Notes: generated by a model from the letters alone, not told the origin. Numbered from the stretch's first letter, positions 36,324-47,646 are shown. The stretch: DNA of 64,000 bases from Eulemur rufifrons (GCF_041146395.1 NC_090986.1:46536001-46600000); one strand, 5' to 3'. A program made the numbers and translations.

Positions 36324-36600
36324 TGTTATGTAAACATCAGAGTACAAAATGGAGATGTATCGTAACTAAAACAACTCCATTTCTACTCTAATTAATGTAA
36401 CTGCAAACATTTTTTAGAGACTCCATATGCTACTCTATACCAGAACACACTCTTATGTAGGAAAAGATAAAAAGGCAGGTGAGCTGCGGTAGCAATCCTG
36501 GACTTTTCTCTGCTTGGCTTGTACATTGTGATTAATTCTATGCCTGAAATTTTTCATCAAGTTAATCTCTGAGTGATCCTGATTTGGCAATGCAGTTCTT
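36324..36600 (+). mobile_element. Possible solo LTR, ERV1-like
   Basis: It begins TGTTATGTAAACATCAGAGT and contains TACAAAATGGAGATGTATCG, AACAACTCCATTTCTACTCT, GGAAAAGATAAAAAGGCAGG, a CTTTTCTCTGCTTGGCTTGT block and TTAATCTCTGAGTGATCCTG. This layout is typical of some primate ERV1 LTRs. There is no AATAAA, and I could not confirm ends or a TSD. Confidence 0.35.
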
Positions 36601-36999
36601 TTTGCAATTGCAGTTTCTCAGAGGATTGACAAAGAAAATAATATTTATGCTTGTTTTGTATATCTTTTCTGGAAATAATGAAGTATGTATTCCTTCAGAC
36701 CATGAAATTAATACTAAATATGATTCATGAGTAATTATTTTATATTGTATTTTAAATGAATTTACAATTTTATGTGAACAAGGATCCTTATATTTTAGTT
36801 CTTTTAGTTATAGTTACACTAGTTTAACTACTATAGATATTAACATATTATAAATCATATCTAAGAATTAATCTTTTGATAACATTTCTGAATATTTACC
36901 CAGGTATTTATAATTTTTTGGAATATATTTTCCCTTATATTTAGCATAAGATATCTCAGAGTAGTTTCTTTTTATTTATTATTATATTATTCTCTTGGC

Positions 37000-38865
37000 C
37001 AAACATTAACCACTTTATACATTGGTTGTCTGTCTCTTCAACTCCCTAAATCTAAATGTCATTTTAATCAATCTTCTGTTTGTTTCCATTCTTACTTCTG
37101 AATTCAATGAGACAAAAGCATATGACACTGAGCTCTAAACTCTCAAGAATTCTCAATTCTATATAGCAGTTCTTCTAAATTCTTTAATCATAACCCTCCT
37201 TGATTGTCAAAGCCCTTTACAGATCACTTCTCACACAACAGTGTTTCATCCTAATTCACAAATTAATTGATTTATTGAGATATAAACTCCACCAATATTT
37301 TACCTTCTCCACCTAGAAAACTATCTACACTTTAATATCACCTCCCACTTAACCTCCTGTCTAAAATTATGTTTTTGTTATCCTGGACAAGTGTAATTTC
37401 TCCACATTTTGATCTGGAACCCATACCTTCCCGCGTATGGGGTTTTGTTCCAGCAGTTGTCTTCTCTTCAGCTTTATTGTAATTCTTCCCCTCTCTCCTT
37501 GCTCTATTTGCCTTGCCCACTCCACTTTAAATAAAACAGAACAAAGAAGCAAATATAACTGCTGCCATCCTATCGTAATCTAGCTATGTAGCTACTGAAG
37601 CAATTCTCTTCTTTTCCAAATAGTACAATTCTTAGTAGAATATAGTCTTCATTAATCTCCAAACTCATATTTCTTGTATTTAATTGTATTTAATTCTTTA
37701 GCACTTTGCCCACCCTTCACTTGCACTGTTATCCCCAGTATTACCAAAGACTTAATTAGTTTCCAATTTCAGTAGTTATTGTGGTTGTTAGTGTTGCTTT
37801 ATCTACCTGATTTCTCTGAAGCATTTAATGTTGACCACCCATCTCCCTTCTGCAATAAAGCTACTGGTCTTTCCTCTAACTTCTCTATACTTATATTGCC
37901 AGTGTTCTTCCTTAGATCCATTTTTTCAATCTGGCTACTTAAAATTTAATGTTTTTTGGGTTCTGTCACTGACCCGTTTTCACTCAATTCATTTATTTCC
38001 TTTGTTATCCTGCGAATACCTATGGCTTCTTGCCAGTGCCTAAAGGTTGATAATCCTCAAATCTCTGTCTCCTCCAACTGCTCTCTCCTGAAATGCAGAT
38101 CAAAATTTCTAATTACATTCTATTTCTGCACTTTGATTTATTTAACTTGTCCAAAACTTCATTCATCAGTTGTCACCGCCCTCAAAACCTGCACTTGAAA
38201 GTAATATCTTTAACTCACTTTGATTTTTAAGAAGAAGCTCAGAAGTAATCTAGAGAAGAGGTTCCCATTACAATGTGCACCGAATTGGTTACAGGTGTGG
38301 GTTGATATTATTCATCTCTGTCCTCTTGTCAGGCGATTATCTCTAGTCAAAAGTAAGGTTATCAGTGTATTCCAATGTGTTGAGAAATATTATTTTGTTT
38401 GTGTTTTATGATGCAAAAAAGGCCTATATTCCTCTTATATCCTCATTTCTGAGATCTTAACAAGTCATTAAATTTGGTTACATTAATATCTTAAATACCT
38501 CTCAAAACTGTTTCATATATCCTATCACCCCCATGCCCCAATTCTTTTGTTAAGAGCTTTTTCATATCTACCTTGGATTATGGCCAGAGCCATTTAATTA
38601 GCCTTCATGAACCTAATGTATCTCCAAACACCTTCACAGTATGGCAACTAGCTATATTGGCAGTCTGATCCCATTACCCAAATATTCTAATGGTTCATAA
38701 CACTGCTCTTCAAGGAAACCTTCACTGATTTCCCTAAATTGGGAGAGGCATTACAGTATCCTTGTATAACCCCTATTACAGTAACATTTACCCAGTAATA
38801 TTTACATTTGCCCACATTCCAAAAAGAAATTGTGAATCTGTATTAATGAATTAATACATGAGCAT
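37000..38865 (+). repeat. Decayed LINE-2 (L2), sense, long
   Basis: Pyrimidine-rich plus strand with ordered L2 ORF2-end features: 'gataatcctcaaatctctgtctcc' (38047-38070), CTCTCCTGAAATGCAGATCA, TTAACTTGTCCAAAACTTCA, TTATGGCCAGAGCCATTTAA, TGGCAGTCTGATCCCATTAC, CAAGGAAACCTTCACTGATT and an end near TTACATTTGCCCACATTCC. The frames at 37828-38043 and 37956-38198 are overlapping remnants. The minus-strand frames at 37338-37552 are shadows. Confidence 0.75.
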
Positions 38866-39131
38866 TAAAATGATACTTTACTTATAAATTAGTAAATTAT
38901 ATAAAGGTTTAAATATATAAATCATTTGTTTTAGAGTGTCAGTTTCTTTCCTGCGGCTTGGCTATGCTATCAGCTATATCAATTTATTCTTCACACAATG
39001 CCAGAGCATATTCATTTCTACTAACAGTTTATATTTTGTTTGTTTTGTTTTACAAACCACTATAAAAATTACCAATTCTAAAAAAACAGAAACATACTTT
39101 CAAAAGTAAGATTTGTGTATAGACTTTGAAC

Positions 39132-39164
39132 CAGTTTCTAAACTGAACTCAGTTTCTAAACTGA
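39132..39164 (+). repeat. Tandem near-palindrome next to an L1 boundary
   Basis: CAGTTTCTAAACTGA occurs at 39132-39146 and again at 39150-39164 (period 18). Each unit is itself an inverted repeat with six-base arms (CAGTTT/AAACTG) around two bases. It abuts the antisense L1 that begins near 39170. Confidence 0.8.
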
Positions 39165-39167
39165 GTA

Positions 39168-39608
39168 TTTTAAAATTTATTTTTAATTGACAAATAATAA
39201 TTGGTATATTTGCGGGGTAAAATGTGATGAAAATTGAATCATGTGAAGTAGCATATCTATCACCTCACCAGCTTATTCTTTTTGTTGTAAGAACATTAAA
39301 AAAATCTATTCTTTTAGTAATTTTGAGACATACCATACATTGACTGTGGTTACCATGCAGTGCACTAGATCCCTAAAACTTACTCCTCCAGTACAACTGA
39401 CACTTTGTGCTCTTTGATTAATATCTATCCTTTCCCCATTCCTACCCACTTTAGTAAGCACCTCTTTCTATGAGATCTACTTTTTTAGATTCCACATATA
39501 AGTGAGATCATACAATATTTGTCTTTCTGTGACTGATTTATTTCACTTAGCATAATGTCCTCCCATTCCATCTATATTGTCATGAATGACAGAATTTCCT
39601 TCTTTTAA
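39168..39608 (-). mobile_element. LINE-1 3' UTR fragment, antisense
   Basis: TTTTTAATTGACAAATAATA, CATGTGAAGTAGCATATCTA, TGAGACATACCATACATTGA, CATGCAGTGCACTAGATCCC, TACCCACTTTAGTAAGCACC and CATATAAGTGAGATCATACA form the antisense 3' end of an older L1. Homology ends near CAGAATTTCCTTCTTTTAAA, where ORF2 would begin. Confidence 0.9.
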
Positions 39609-39609
39609 A

Positions 39610-40915
39610 AGGGGAGATGAGTTTTTTGTTAGAAAGGTGTAAAGTCAATTAAGGTTGTGTTAAGTAACTCATCTTGGAAGAGGGAGAACATGGGCATGGC
39701 ATGGAAAAATGAAAAGTGTTTGGGCAAAAATAGAGATGAAATTTATCTCAGACAGAACAAACAGAGCACAGAACATACACAGAAACAAAAACTAAAATGA
39801 GATGTATTAGAAATAGTAAAATGACAAGTCGTAGTGGATTTTGATTGCCTACTAAATATAGATAAAACTTAAAAAATTTTCATTTTTGTGTATTAATTTC
39901 TGTCACAGAGGGTCCAGTTTTATTTTTTTACTAAACATAATTTATACATTTTCTCTGAACTCATATGTTAAAATCCTTCACCTTCCAATTACAATTCTTC
40001 TTAGACTTATTATCCATTTTCTCATTTAATAATAAAATAGAATTATTTGCTGTTTTTATATGATAATGAGCTTAAATCTTTTTGAAGTTTAGCTGTTTTT
40101 TCTTGCTTTTAAAAATATCAAATATTCATTATAAGAAATTGAGAAAATGTAAATAATGAAAAGGAAAGAAATCATATTATAATTTTTTTTATCCTAAGGT
40201 ATTCATTGTTGGCAATTACTGTATTTCCTTTCGTCTTTCCTAAATGCTTTTGAAATCAGTAGATTAAATGTTTTAGAGTTCATCTGAGCCTCTACTGAAG
40301 CTCTTTGTTTAATGTTATAGGAAGTAAATCTCAAGCAAGGTATTAAAACCTGGCTAAAAAAAACAAAACAAGGATTAATTCTATTGACATGTATGTGATA
40401 AAAAACTGATGTAACTCACTTTCTTTTGGAAATTATAAATAAGAGAATTCTGACACAAATTTCACAAGAATTTAAATAATTTATCCTTGTTATTAGTAGT
40501 TAAAATTATGTCTATAAAATTTACTATTTTTAATGTGTTCTAATTACATTCTAAAACTTTGGAGAGGAAGGCCATATAAAATATAAATAATCTTAAATGA
40601 AATTTGAACTAGAATTGATTTAGTGTTACTTCATTTTATTTTGAAATAATTATCTCTTAATCCTAATGAAATTCTTAAACTTGTATCTATTTGAGATTTT
40701 AATACTCAATTCTGATTAAAATAATATTTATTATATAAACAATTGTTCAGGCTTAACAATAAGAATTTATTAGTAGCTTTTTGACATTTGAACAACTTAA
40801 TTTTCTAAATACTTATTATGAGAACCCAATCATTCTGTAAACAAACATAAAATCAGAATTCGTTTGGCTCAATTTTTCCAGTGTTAAATCCTTTGTAAAA
40901 CCTTTGGTTTGTGTT
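39610..40915. other. Unassigned AT-rich DNA
   Basis: No gene recognised. Confidence 0.5.
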
Positions 40916-40919
40916 TGTT

Positions 40920-41030
40920 TTCAGAATCTTATGCTATCTTGAGCAAGTTATTCAAACTTTTTAAGATTTAGTTTACTAATCCTTGAAAGAGAAGCATTTG
41001 CTCAATTATTGTAATAGTCAAATCATTTAA
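40920..41030 (+). repeat. Probable MIR fragment, sense
   Basis: TATGCTATCTTGAGCAAGTT, ATTCAAACTTTTTAAGATTT and AGTTTACTAATCCTTGAAAG follow the MIR core order 'gaccttgggcaagttacttaacctctctgagcctcagtttcc'. Confidence 0.6.
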
Positions 41031-41773
41031 AAAATATCAAGCTCCATCATTAGGATAAGATGTCGGGAATAGAAAGGTATTAAATGTAAACATTTTTTCC
41101 AAACCTCTTATTATAATCACCTTTTATTACACACTAAAAGAAATAACTAGGACATTTTAAGGCTCCATTAGAGGTAGAAGTTCTAGGAGCAAATATTGGA
41201 GGCACTGGAGAAAAGTTAAAACTATAGTAGCAGTGGTCCCAATTCAAAATGTCATAGTGATAATGTTCATAATCCCTGTATTGAAGTCAGAACTACCAAA
41301 TCTGAAGAACTTTTGGCATGGATCATATTCTGGGCAGAGATGTCACCATGTGAAAAGAGCAAACAATGTCCACAACACCTTTACACAGATAGACTACAGC
41401 ACCAAATGAAGCCAAGTTGAAGGATTCTGGAAGGCATCAAAAAACACTCTACTGAAGATAAACTCTTGAAGGCATTCCTTTCTTTTCAACACTGTATTTG
41501 TGTATGTTTCTTTCTTCTTTTGTGACCATTTTTTTTCTGTTCTTCATTGGAGTACTTTCACTTTCCTCTGTCATTCCAATGACAGAAATGAAGAAAATAA
41601 TATTTTTCTATTTTTACTGGACCTCTTATTTCTGTTTCTCCAAAATAATATAATCTACACTGTTTTCAGAACACTAAAAATTTTAAATTAGAATCACCTA
41701 TTTTGTTTAATAGTACATTGAAATAGTAGCAAATTTAATCACTCCAACTTAACTATGTAACTAAAATTTGCAT

Positions 41774-41775
41774 TG

Positions 41776-41814
<39 letters not shown>

Positions 41815-41836
41815 ATAATATATACATATATATAAC
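41774..41836 (+). repeat. Compound microsatellite (CT)n(GT)n(TA)n
   Basis: About 12 CT units run directly into about eight GT units, then TATAATATATACATATATATA. A 68-codon frame starts in it and is low complexity. Confidence 0.95.
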
Positions 41837-41839
41837 TGT

Positions 41840-43193
41840 CTGTCATCTATTTATATGTCTGTCATCTCTCAAGAGATTTTTAAGATCTAGACTCCCACCA
41901 TACGTTTGTTTCTTTTTTAAATTAAATATTTATTTTGCCAGCATCTTTTCATATGAGCTCATCTGGGGGATGAACTCATATACAATGGTCCAACTTGATT
42001 TATAAATGACCTGATATGGAGAATAATTGGTAAAAATTATAATCAATAAAATAACAAAAAAATGAGGCAAAGAGAAGCTATTCAGAGTCTGCTTTTTCGA
42101 CAGGAAAAAACAAATCAAGTGCTATACCTTAGCATTGAGAAACAAATCAACAATTTAGAATAAGCTATCTTTTTACTATCATCACCCTCTGTTCCAGCAG
42201 AAATAAAATATTCACTGTCTTCTTAACTACCCTAATTCTTTCCACATGATAATCTTTTTTTCTCATTGTTCTCCTCTTAGGTATTCCAAAGCCTTATAGA
42301 AGTCCATCTCTCTCATTCTCTTTTTTCCTGTAATAATACCAATCTATCTTTTTCAATTGCAATGTAACAGCTTCCCTGAACCACTCAACTGGCTCACCAT
42401 ATGCTGCTTTGTATTGTCAGTTTGTTTTAATGCATTTTGTTTAGCCCTACTTGCTTATGGATACCAAAACCTTATCTATTTGGTAACTAAGAGATGCAGA
42501 TGCTTCTATTTTATAAACTAAATACCAAGGGAAACAATAGAGCAATGTATGGAAAAAGTTTATGTAGTTAAGACAATTTTATGAACCAGGTAGAATTTTA
42601 CTTACCTTGTAATAATACAATTATTTCTCTCTGTTTACATTTGCATAATGTATTATTACATAAAATCAAATATTATCTTACCCAGGAGATAGCTACATAT
42701 AATATTTATAGTAGTTAACTTGATTGTGATCTACTATGTCTGTTTTACCATGACTCATATTATTCAAATATCCAGTAGTGTTTATAAAGCTATTCTGGAA
42801 GCAAGTTTTAAATTAACTTAAAAGCAAACAAGTGGCTATTTTATTGAATGAGACATCTAATCAACACCTAGAACAGGTGAAATCATACTAGAGACTGTGA
42901 CCAATAAACTATCACAGAAATGCCTATTGACAGAGGTTATTGAAAAAAGAATTAATTCACACTTTGACCATGAGAAGTGTAATAGTGTATTTTTTTTTAA
43001 AAGAAGACTTTGTCACAAAAAGTAATCTCATGCTTTATTGAGAAAGTGATGTATTTCTCTTTGTGACAGTATCTCATAGCATCATAGGCTTATAATAGAT
43101 AAGAAAGTTTAAGTAAATGTATAAGATGAGCATGTCATCACTGCAATAAAATTTTCTGAAAAACTTCACAATGTTTATATTATTTCTATCATG
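41840..43193. other. Unassigned AT-rich DNA
   Basis: No gene recognised. C/T-rich text at 42180-42440 could be L2-like (for example CCTGAACCACTCAACTGGCT) but is not certain. Confidence 0.45.
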
Positions 43194-43210
43194 TATAATT
43201 AATCATTTAA
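43194..43210 (+). repeat. Left TSD of the tRNA fragment insertion
   Basis: TATAATTAATCATTTAA, identical to 43263-43279 (17 of 17). Confidence 0.95.
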
Positions 43211-43262
43211 CCACGGGGCCAGTGGCGCAATGGATAACGCATCTGACTACGGATCAGAAGAT
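43211..43262 (+). pseudogene. Tailless retropseudogene: 5' part of tRNA-Arg(ACG)
   Basis: From 43216 the sequence GGGCCAGTGGCGCAATGGAT, AACGCATCTGACTACGGATC and AGAAGAT matches the first about 47 bases of mammalian tRNA-Arg-ACG. It covers the acceptor 5' strand, the whole D arm (box A included) and the complete anticodon arm TCTGA-CTACGGA-TCAGA with anticodon ACG. It stops in the variable loop, so the T arm (box B) and acceptor 3' strand are missing. I see one difference from the expected sequence, CGCG to CGCA, at a CpG. Five extra bases, CCACG, precede the mature 5' end. No poly-A tail follows; the right TSD starts at once. It cannot make a functional tRNA or support a normal box A/box B Pol III promoter. 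This fits L1-driven retroposition of a truncated RNA. Confidence 0.93.
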
Positions 43263-43279
43263 TATAATTAATCATTTAA
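43263..43279 (+). repeat. Right TSD of the tRNA fragment insertion
   Basis: TATAATTAATCATTTAA, directly following the variable-loop truncation. The tRNA's own terminal T or TT may overlap this junction, giving one or two bases of ambiguity. Confidence 0.95.
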
Positions 43280-43284
43280 ATCAT

Positions 43285-44440
43285 TTGTTTTTAATTTCAA
43301 CATACTCAAAATTTTAAAAGAAAATTTTTACAAGGTGCTTTACAGAGATAGATGTTATTTCAAGAAAACGTTGTATTTAATATTTTCATAAAAATAGCTA
43401 GTTTAGGTAGAACATTTTTCTAGTAAGTCCAAGATTAAAAGTTTTATTTAAATATTTTCAGTTAGTTTAACTGTACTTTATTGTCAAAACACATACAATT
43501 TATTTTGTGTGCCTTGTTTCACAGGACTGTTGTGACAAGATACTTTACTGAAGCTCTATTACCAGTACTGAGTAGAGAACTTAAATCTGTGCCTGCAGAA
43601 TTTCAGTACTGTAACGACTGTGTTATCTCTTCTTCTAATTATATCTCTAATAGATATTTTTTAAGCAAACATGGTAATAGCAAAGCATTTTTAGTGAATT
43701 ATATTCTACAGAAAATTTGCCAATATTAACTGTTGAGTTTCAGGCATGACAAATTCAAAAGCACTAAGGAAATATATTCTACTTCATAAATACTTTTAAA
43801 AAAAAAGCAATAAACACATACAGAGTAGTACTGCTATACTTATTTTGAAAGCTTTAAATTTTCTTTTAAAAAATTAAAACAATGGTGGGATCCAAAAGTA
43901 CCACCTATCTACAAAGATTGTGTCTCATTCAACTGCATAGATCAATAAAAGTTCATGTTAATATTTTTTTAAAAGTTTTATATTACTGATACCTCAGAGA
44001 CATGTTAAATAATGTCATTGAGTAAGCTAGGAGAGAATAAATGTCATATATGTATGCATCTTTACTATTCACATTAATAAGGCTTTCTGCCATCACAAAA
44101 TTCCTCAGAAGATGTTAATGCAAGTTTCTAAGAAATTACATTCCAAATAGAAAACTAAACTAAAGAAATGAAAGTCTTTGGCGACATCAAGTGTGTAGCT
44201 GTGCTATCAATACCAAATGACAAGGTCCCGGTAATGTGTGCAGAGAAACTTTGTTAGGTAAAACGAAATAATTTGAAAAGATAGTTAAAAATATACTGGC
44301 AAAAAATAACATCACCATATAACTGAAAAAAGATACTATATATAAAAGTCTATTAAAATAAACTCATAAATTTTTTTTTTACAAATATGCTAGTGACTTT
44401 AAAATTGTCAAAATAAGAGAATTTCTTGGAAAATTATTGG
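43285..44440. other. Unassigned AT-rich DNA
   Basis: No gene recognised. The 82-codon frame at 43481-43729 shows no domain. Confidence 0.5.
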
Positions 44441-44624
44441 AAAATAGGTGTGTGGAGGAGAAGGGGATGGGTATATTTACACTGTCTGGGGAATGGGCAT
44501 GCTTATAGCTCTGACTCAGGCAGGGCAAAGGTAATAAATGTAACCTAAACGTTTGTACCTCCATAATATTCTGAAATAAAAAAATGATCTTCTCAAAAAA
44601 AAAAAAAGAAAAAGAAAAATAGGT
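44441..44624 (+). mobile_element. Very short LINE-1 insertion with TSD
   Basis: AAAATAGGTG at 44441-44450 recurs at 44615-44624. Between them lies only the L1 3' UTR end: GGAGGAGAAGGGGATGGGTA, GGGAATGGGCATGCTTATAG, GTAACCTAAACGTTTGTACC, TCCATAATATTCTGAAATAA, then a split A-rich tail interrupted by TGATCTTCTC. Insert length is about 164 bases. Same 3' UTR type as the L1 at 7.4 kb. Confidence 0.88.
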
Positions 44625-44684
44625 GGCTAAAGAAGATTTCTACTTCCAAGAGTAGATATTATAAGAATTTAAATTTTCTTTTGA

Positions 44685-44686
44685 TC

Positions 44687-44713
<27 letters not shown>
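44685..44713 (+). repeat. (AT)n microsatellite
   Basis: About 13 AT units, followed by ATAAATACATACATGTGCAT. Confidence 0.95.
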
Positions 44714-44714
<1 letters not shown>

Positions 44715-44717
<3 letters not shown>

Positions 44718-45795
44718 CATACATGTGCATGTGTATATAAATATGCATCTATGTTTCTTTCTGTCTATCTATCTATATTTTAAAGAAACCAAAGCTCCAT
44801 TTTTTAAGAGAGAGGAAGAGAGAGTGACATGGCTGCACAACCTGGCAATTTACACAGTTATCTAGTGACCTTACAGGGCCATTTCTACAAACCCTGGTGC
44901 ACAGGAAGAGCTTTATATGTGTTCAATACTTGTCCTCCCCTGCTCTTCTAAAATCTTTTCCAGACCTTACTAACCTAACTACTGCATCATAAATTAATTT
45001 AGTCAGAAAGAATGTAACTCCAGAATATTTTTTCTATAAGGAAAACCATGCTATAAACTTATTTGTCAATGACACGTTTATAACTACATTATATTCTAAA
45101 ATATAAGCCAAAGAAAGAAATATTTGAAAGATACAAACTTCTCTTAACTATACATTTTAGGAAAAACTCCAAAGAGGTGTATAAATCTCTGAATAAAGCC
45201 AAGAATAAACACACATATCTGTAAGGCAGCCAGTAGTAATAAAGTTTCTCAAATAGAACTCCAGTGCATGCCACATTTGAGAAATGGGGACATGTAACGT
45301 ATTATTTATAGTCCTCTATAAATGGTTTCATTTACATGTTGTGTGTGTGATAAAAAAATCATTTTAACCTTTGTTAATAAAATAGAAAAATTTTACACAA
45401 TAATTCATATCATAGATTCGTGCTTATGTGTGAGACTGAGCCTACATTTATGAGTTATATGTATCATAGAACTGCCAGAATGTTTTTATGTAGTGTAAAG
45501 CATATGGTGATCATTCAAAAACCTTTCTTGAAGTAGTTTATACTAAATGTTCATAAATATTGCTGAACAAAAATCAGCACAGGAAGACATTTGGTCAGTG
45601 CAGAATGTGTAAATATTTTGATTACTGATGAATATTGTTAGAAAAATTATATAGTCATAAAGTATCATATTTGGAACCATATTTGGAAAAATTGTTAAGT
45701 TTCCACTGCTAAAATTTTGTCAGAAACTGCATGTTTTAAAATTTCCCATTTTTTCCAGTGTTACTCAGGATCCTGGTTAATGGTTTAATTCTATG
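44715..45795. other. Unassigned AT-rich DNA
   Basis: No gene recognised. A short CTAT repeat lies at 44763-44776. Confidence 0.5.
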
Positions 45796-45799
45796 GGTC

Positions 45800-45885
45800 T
45801 ACTAGGTTTGCTACATCCTTAGAATCTCAATGATGTCTCCTACATACTGAACAAACCCAATAAATATTTATTGAATGCAGCATCT
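45800..45885 (+). repeat. LINE-2 (L2) 3' end, sense
   Basis: CTACATACTGAACAAACCCA and ATAAATATTTATTGAATGCA match the L2 terminus ('ggcacatagtaggcactcaataaatatttgttgaatga'). Confidence 0.6.
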
Positions 45886-45889
45886 ATAA

Positions 45890-46425
45890 GTTAATCATAA
45901 TTTAGTTACTTTTGGAGATTTTATTAGATTTTTCCTATCTATTTATAATAAAAATGGTGATATAATTTGTTAATTTTGATGATCATCACAGTACATATTT
46001 TATTCATAAGTTGTCTGTTATTGAACATTTTTTACACATTTTATTTTGAGAACAACTACTTTATTTGATACAAATTTGACATTTACTATAATACATGTTA
46101 TTTGAGGTAGCAATAAACATTTAGAAGTTGAGTTTTAGAATCTAGTATCTTCTCATTCTATGTATATCTCCTAATTTCTAAGATGATACAAGCTTCCATA
46201 CACTTTCTTTTTAAGAAATGCCTTCCGAATGCCAAATATATGTAACGATAAACACATTGAATTGAGGTTTTTGAATACCATGGTTTTCAAAGCCAAAGAA
46301 TGTATTGTCAATAGACAAGTTTCAAAAAAGCTTGTTTAATTAGCAATCATTCTCAGTGAAAAGTATGTTCATAAAAAGCAATGAGGTAACTAAATACTCT
46401 CAAAGCAGTTTGCAGTATTGATATT
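45890..46425. other. Unassigned AT-rich DNA
   Basis: No gene recognised. Confidence 0.5.
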
Positions 46426-46430
46426 TACTG

Positions 46431-47256
46431 CAGTCATGCATGGCTTAATGACAGGAATACTCTCTGAGAAAGGCATTGTTAGGTGATTTTGTCATTGTGA
46501 GAACATCATAGGATGCACTTACACAAGCCTAGATGATACAGCTTATGACAAGCCTAGGCTATATGATGTCAGTAAGTAAGGCTATTGCTCCTAGGCTAAA
46601 AACCTGTACAGCATGTTACTGTGCTGAATGCTGTAGGCAATTGTAACACGATGATAAGGATTTGTGTATCTAAACATATGTAAATATAGAAAAGGTAAAG
46701 TAAAAATATGGTATAAAAGATAAAACACTTACTTAATGTACCTCGCAGGACTGAAGTTGCTCTGGATGAGTCAGTGAGTGAGTGAGGGATTAGTGAATTT
46801 GAAGACCTAGGACATTATTGTACACAACTATAGACTTTATAAACACTATACACTTAGGCTACACTAAATTCATAAGAATGTTTTTCTTTTTCAATAGTAA
46901 TTAACTTTAGCTTACTGTACCTTTTTTAAACTAAATCAACTTTTTTTTAATTTTTTGAATCGTATGTAATAACACTTAGCTTAAAGCACACAAACATTCT
47001 ACAGATGTACAAAAAATTTCTTTCTTTGTATCATTCTATAAGCTTTTTAAATTTTAATTTAATTTAACTTTTTTACTTTTTAAACTTTTTTTAAAAAAAT
47101 TAAAACACTAACACATACATTAGCCTAGACCTACACAGGATCAGAATCACCAAGTTGTCACTAGGCAATAGGAATTTTTCAGCTCACCATAATCTTATGA
47201 GACCACCATTGTGTATGAGATCCAGGCTTGAAACATCATTATGTGGCACATGAGTG
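46431..47256. mobile_element. Tigger2/MER2-like DNA transposon (TcMar-Tigger), nonautonomous
   Basis: The left end CAGTCATGCATGGCTTAATG and the right end, read on the other strand as CACTCATGTGCCACATAATG, form terminal inverted repeats. Internal marker phrases are AGGCATTGTTAGGTGATTTT, GCTCCTAGGCTAAAAACCTG, TACAGCATGTTACTGTGCTG, AATGCTGTAGGCAATTGTAA and ATCTTATGAGACCACCATTG. A TA dinucleotide follows the right end, as expected for mariner-type insertion. There is no transposase frame. The internal part has extra AT-rich sequence, so it is longer than a minimal MER2. Confidence 0.85.
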
Positions 47257-47259
47257 TAC

Positions 47260-47610
47260 TTCGAATATATTACAATTTGTTCCCACTGCATTCTTACCTA
47301 TAGAAATTCATCCAAATAAATAATTAAATCAGAATTAAAATTGATAAAGATCAAGGTAACAAAAAACCAAAAATAACTGAGTAGCAATGCACCTATAGTA
47401 GTTTACCTATGAGAGAGTAACTTTGCTATCATGGCCTATTTTCCCCATATCCTTCTTCATCTTATCCTTGAGCAGATTTTGGTATCAAAACCACATCTAT
47501 TAATGCTGTACCTGATCACTTAAAATAATTTCAGGCAATTTCTGTTAAAAATAATATAAAATAACCAAACATAATAAAAAGAAGCTAATTGTTTATTGAG
47601 GTTTTAGACA

Positions 47611-47646
<36 letters not shown>

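Noticed and set aside
37338..37552. Two overlapping minus-strand frames rich in Lys/Arg
   Set aside because: They lie opposite pyrimidine-rich sense L2 sequence, and overlap each other in different phases.
43211..43262. Functional tRNA-Arg gene
   Set aside because: The T arm, box B, acceptor 3' strand and terminator are missing, and the piece is bounded by a TSD.
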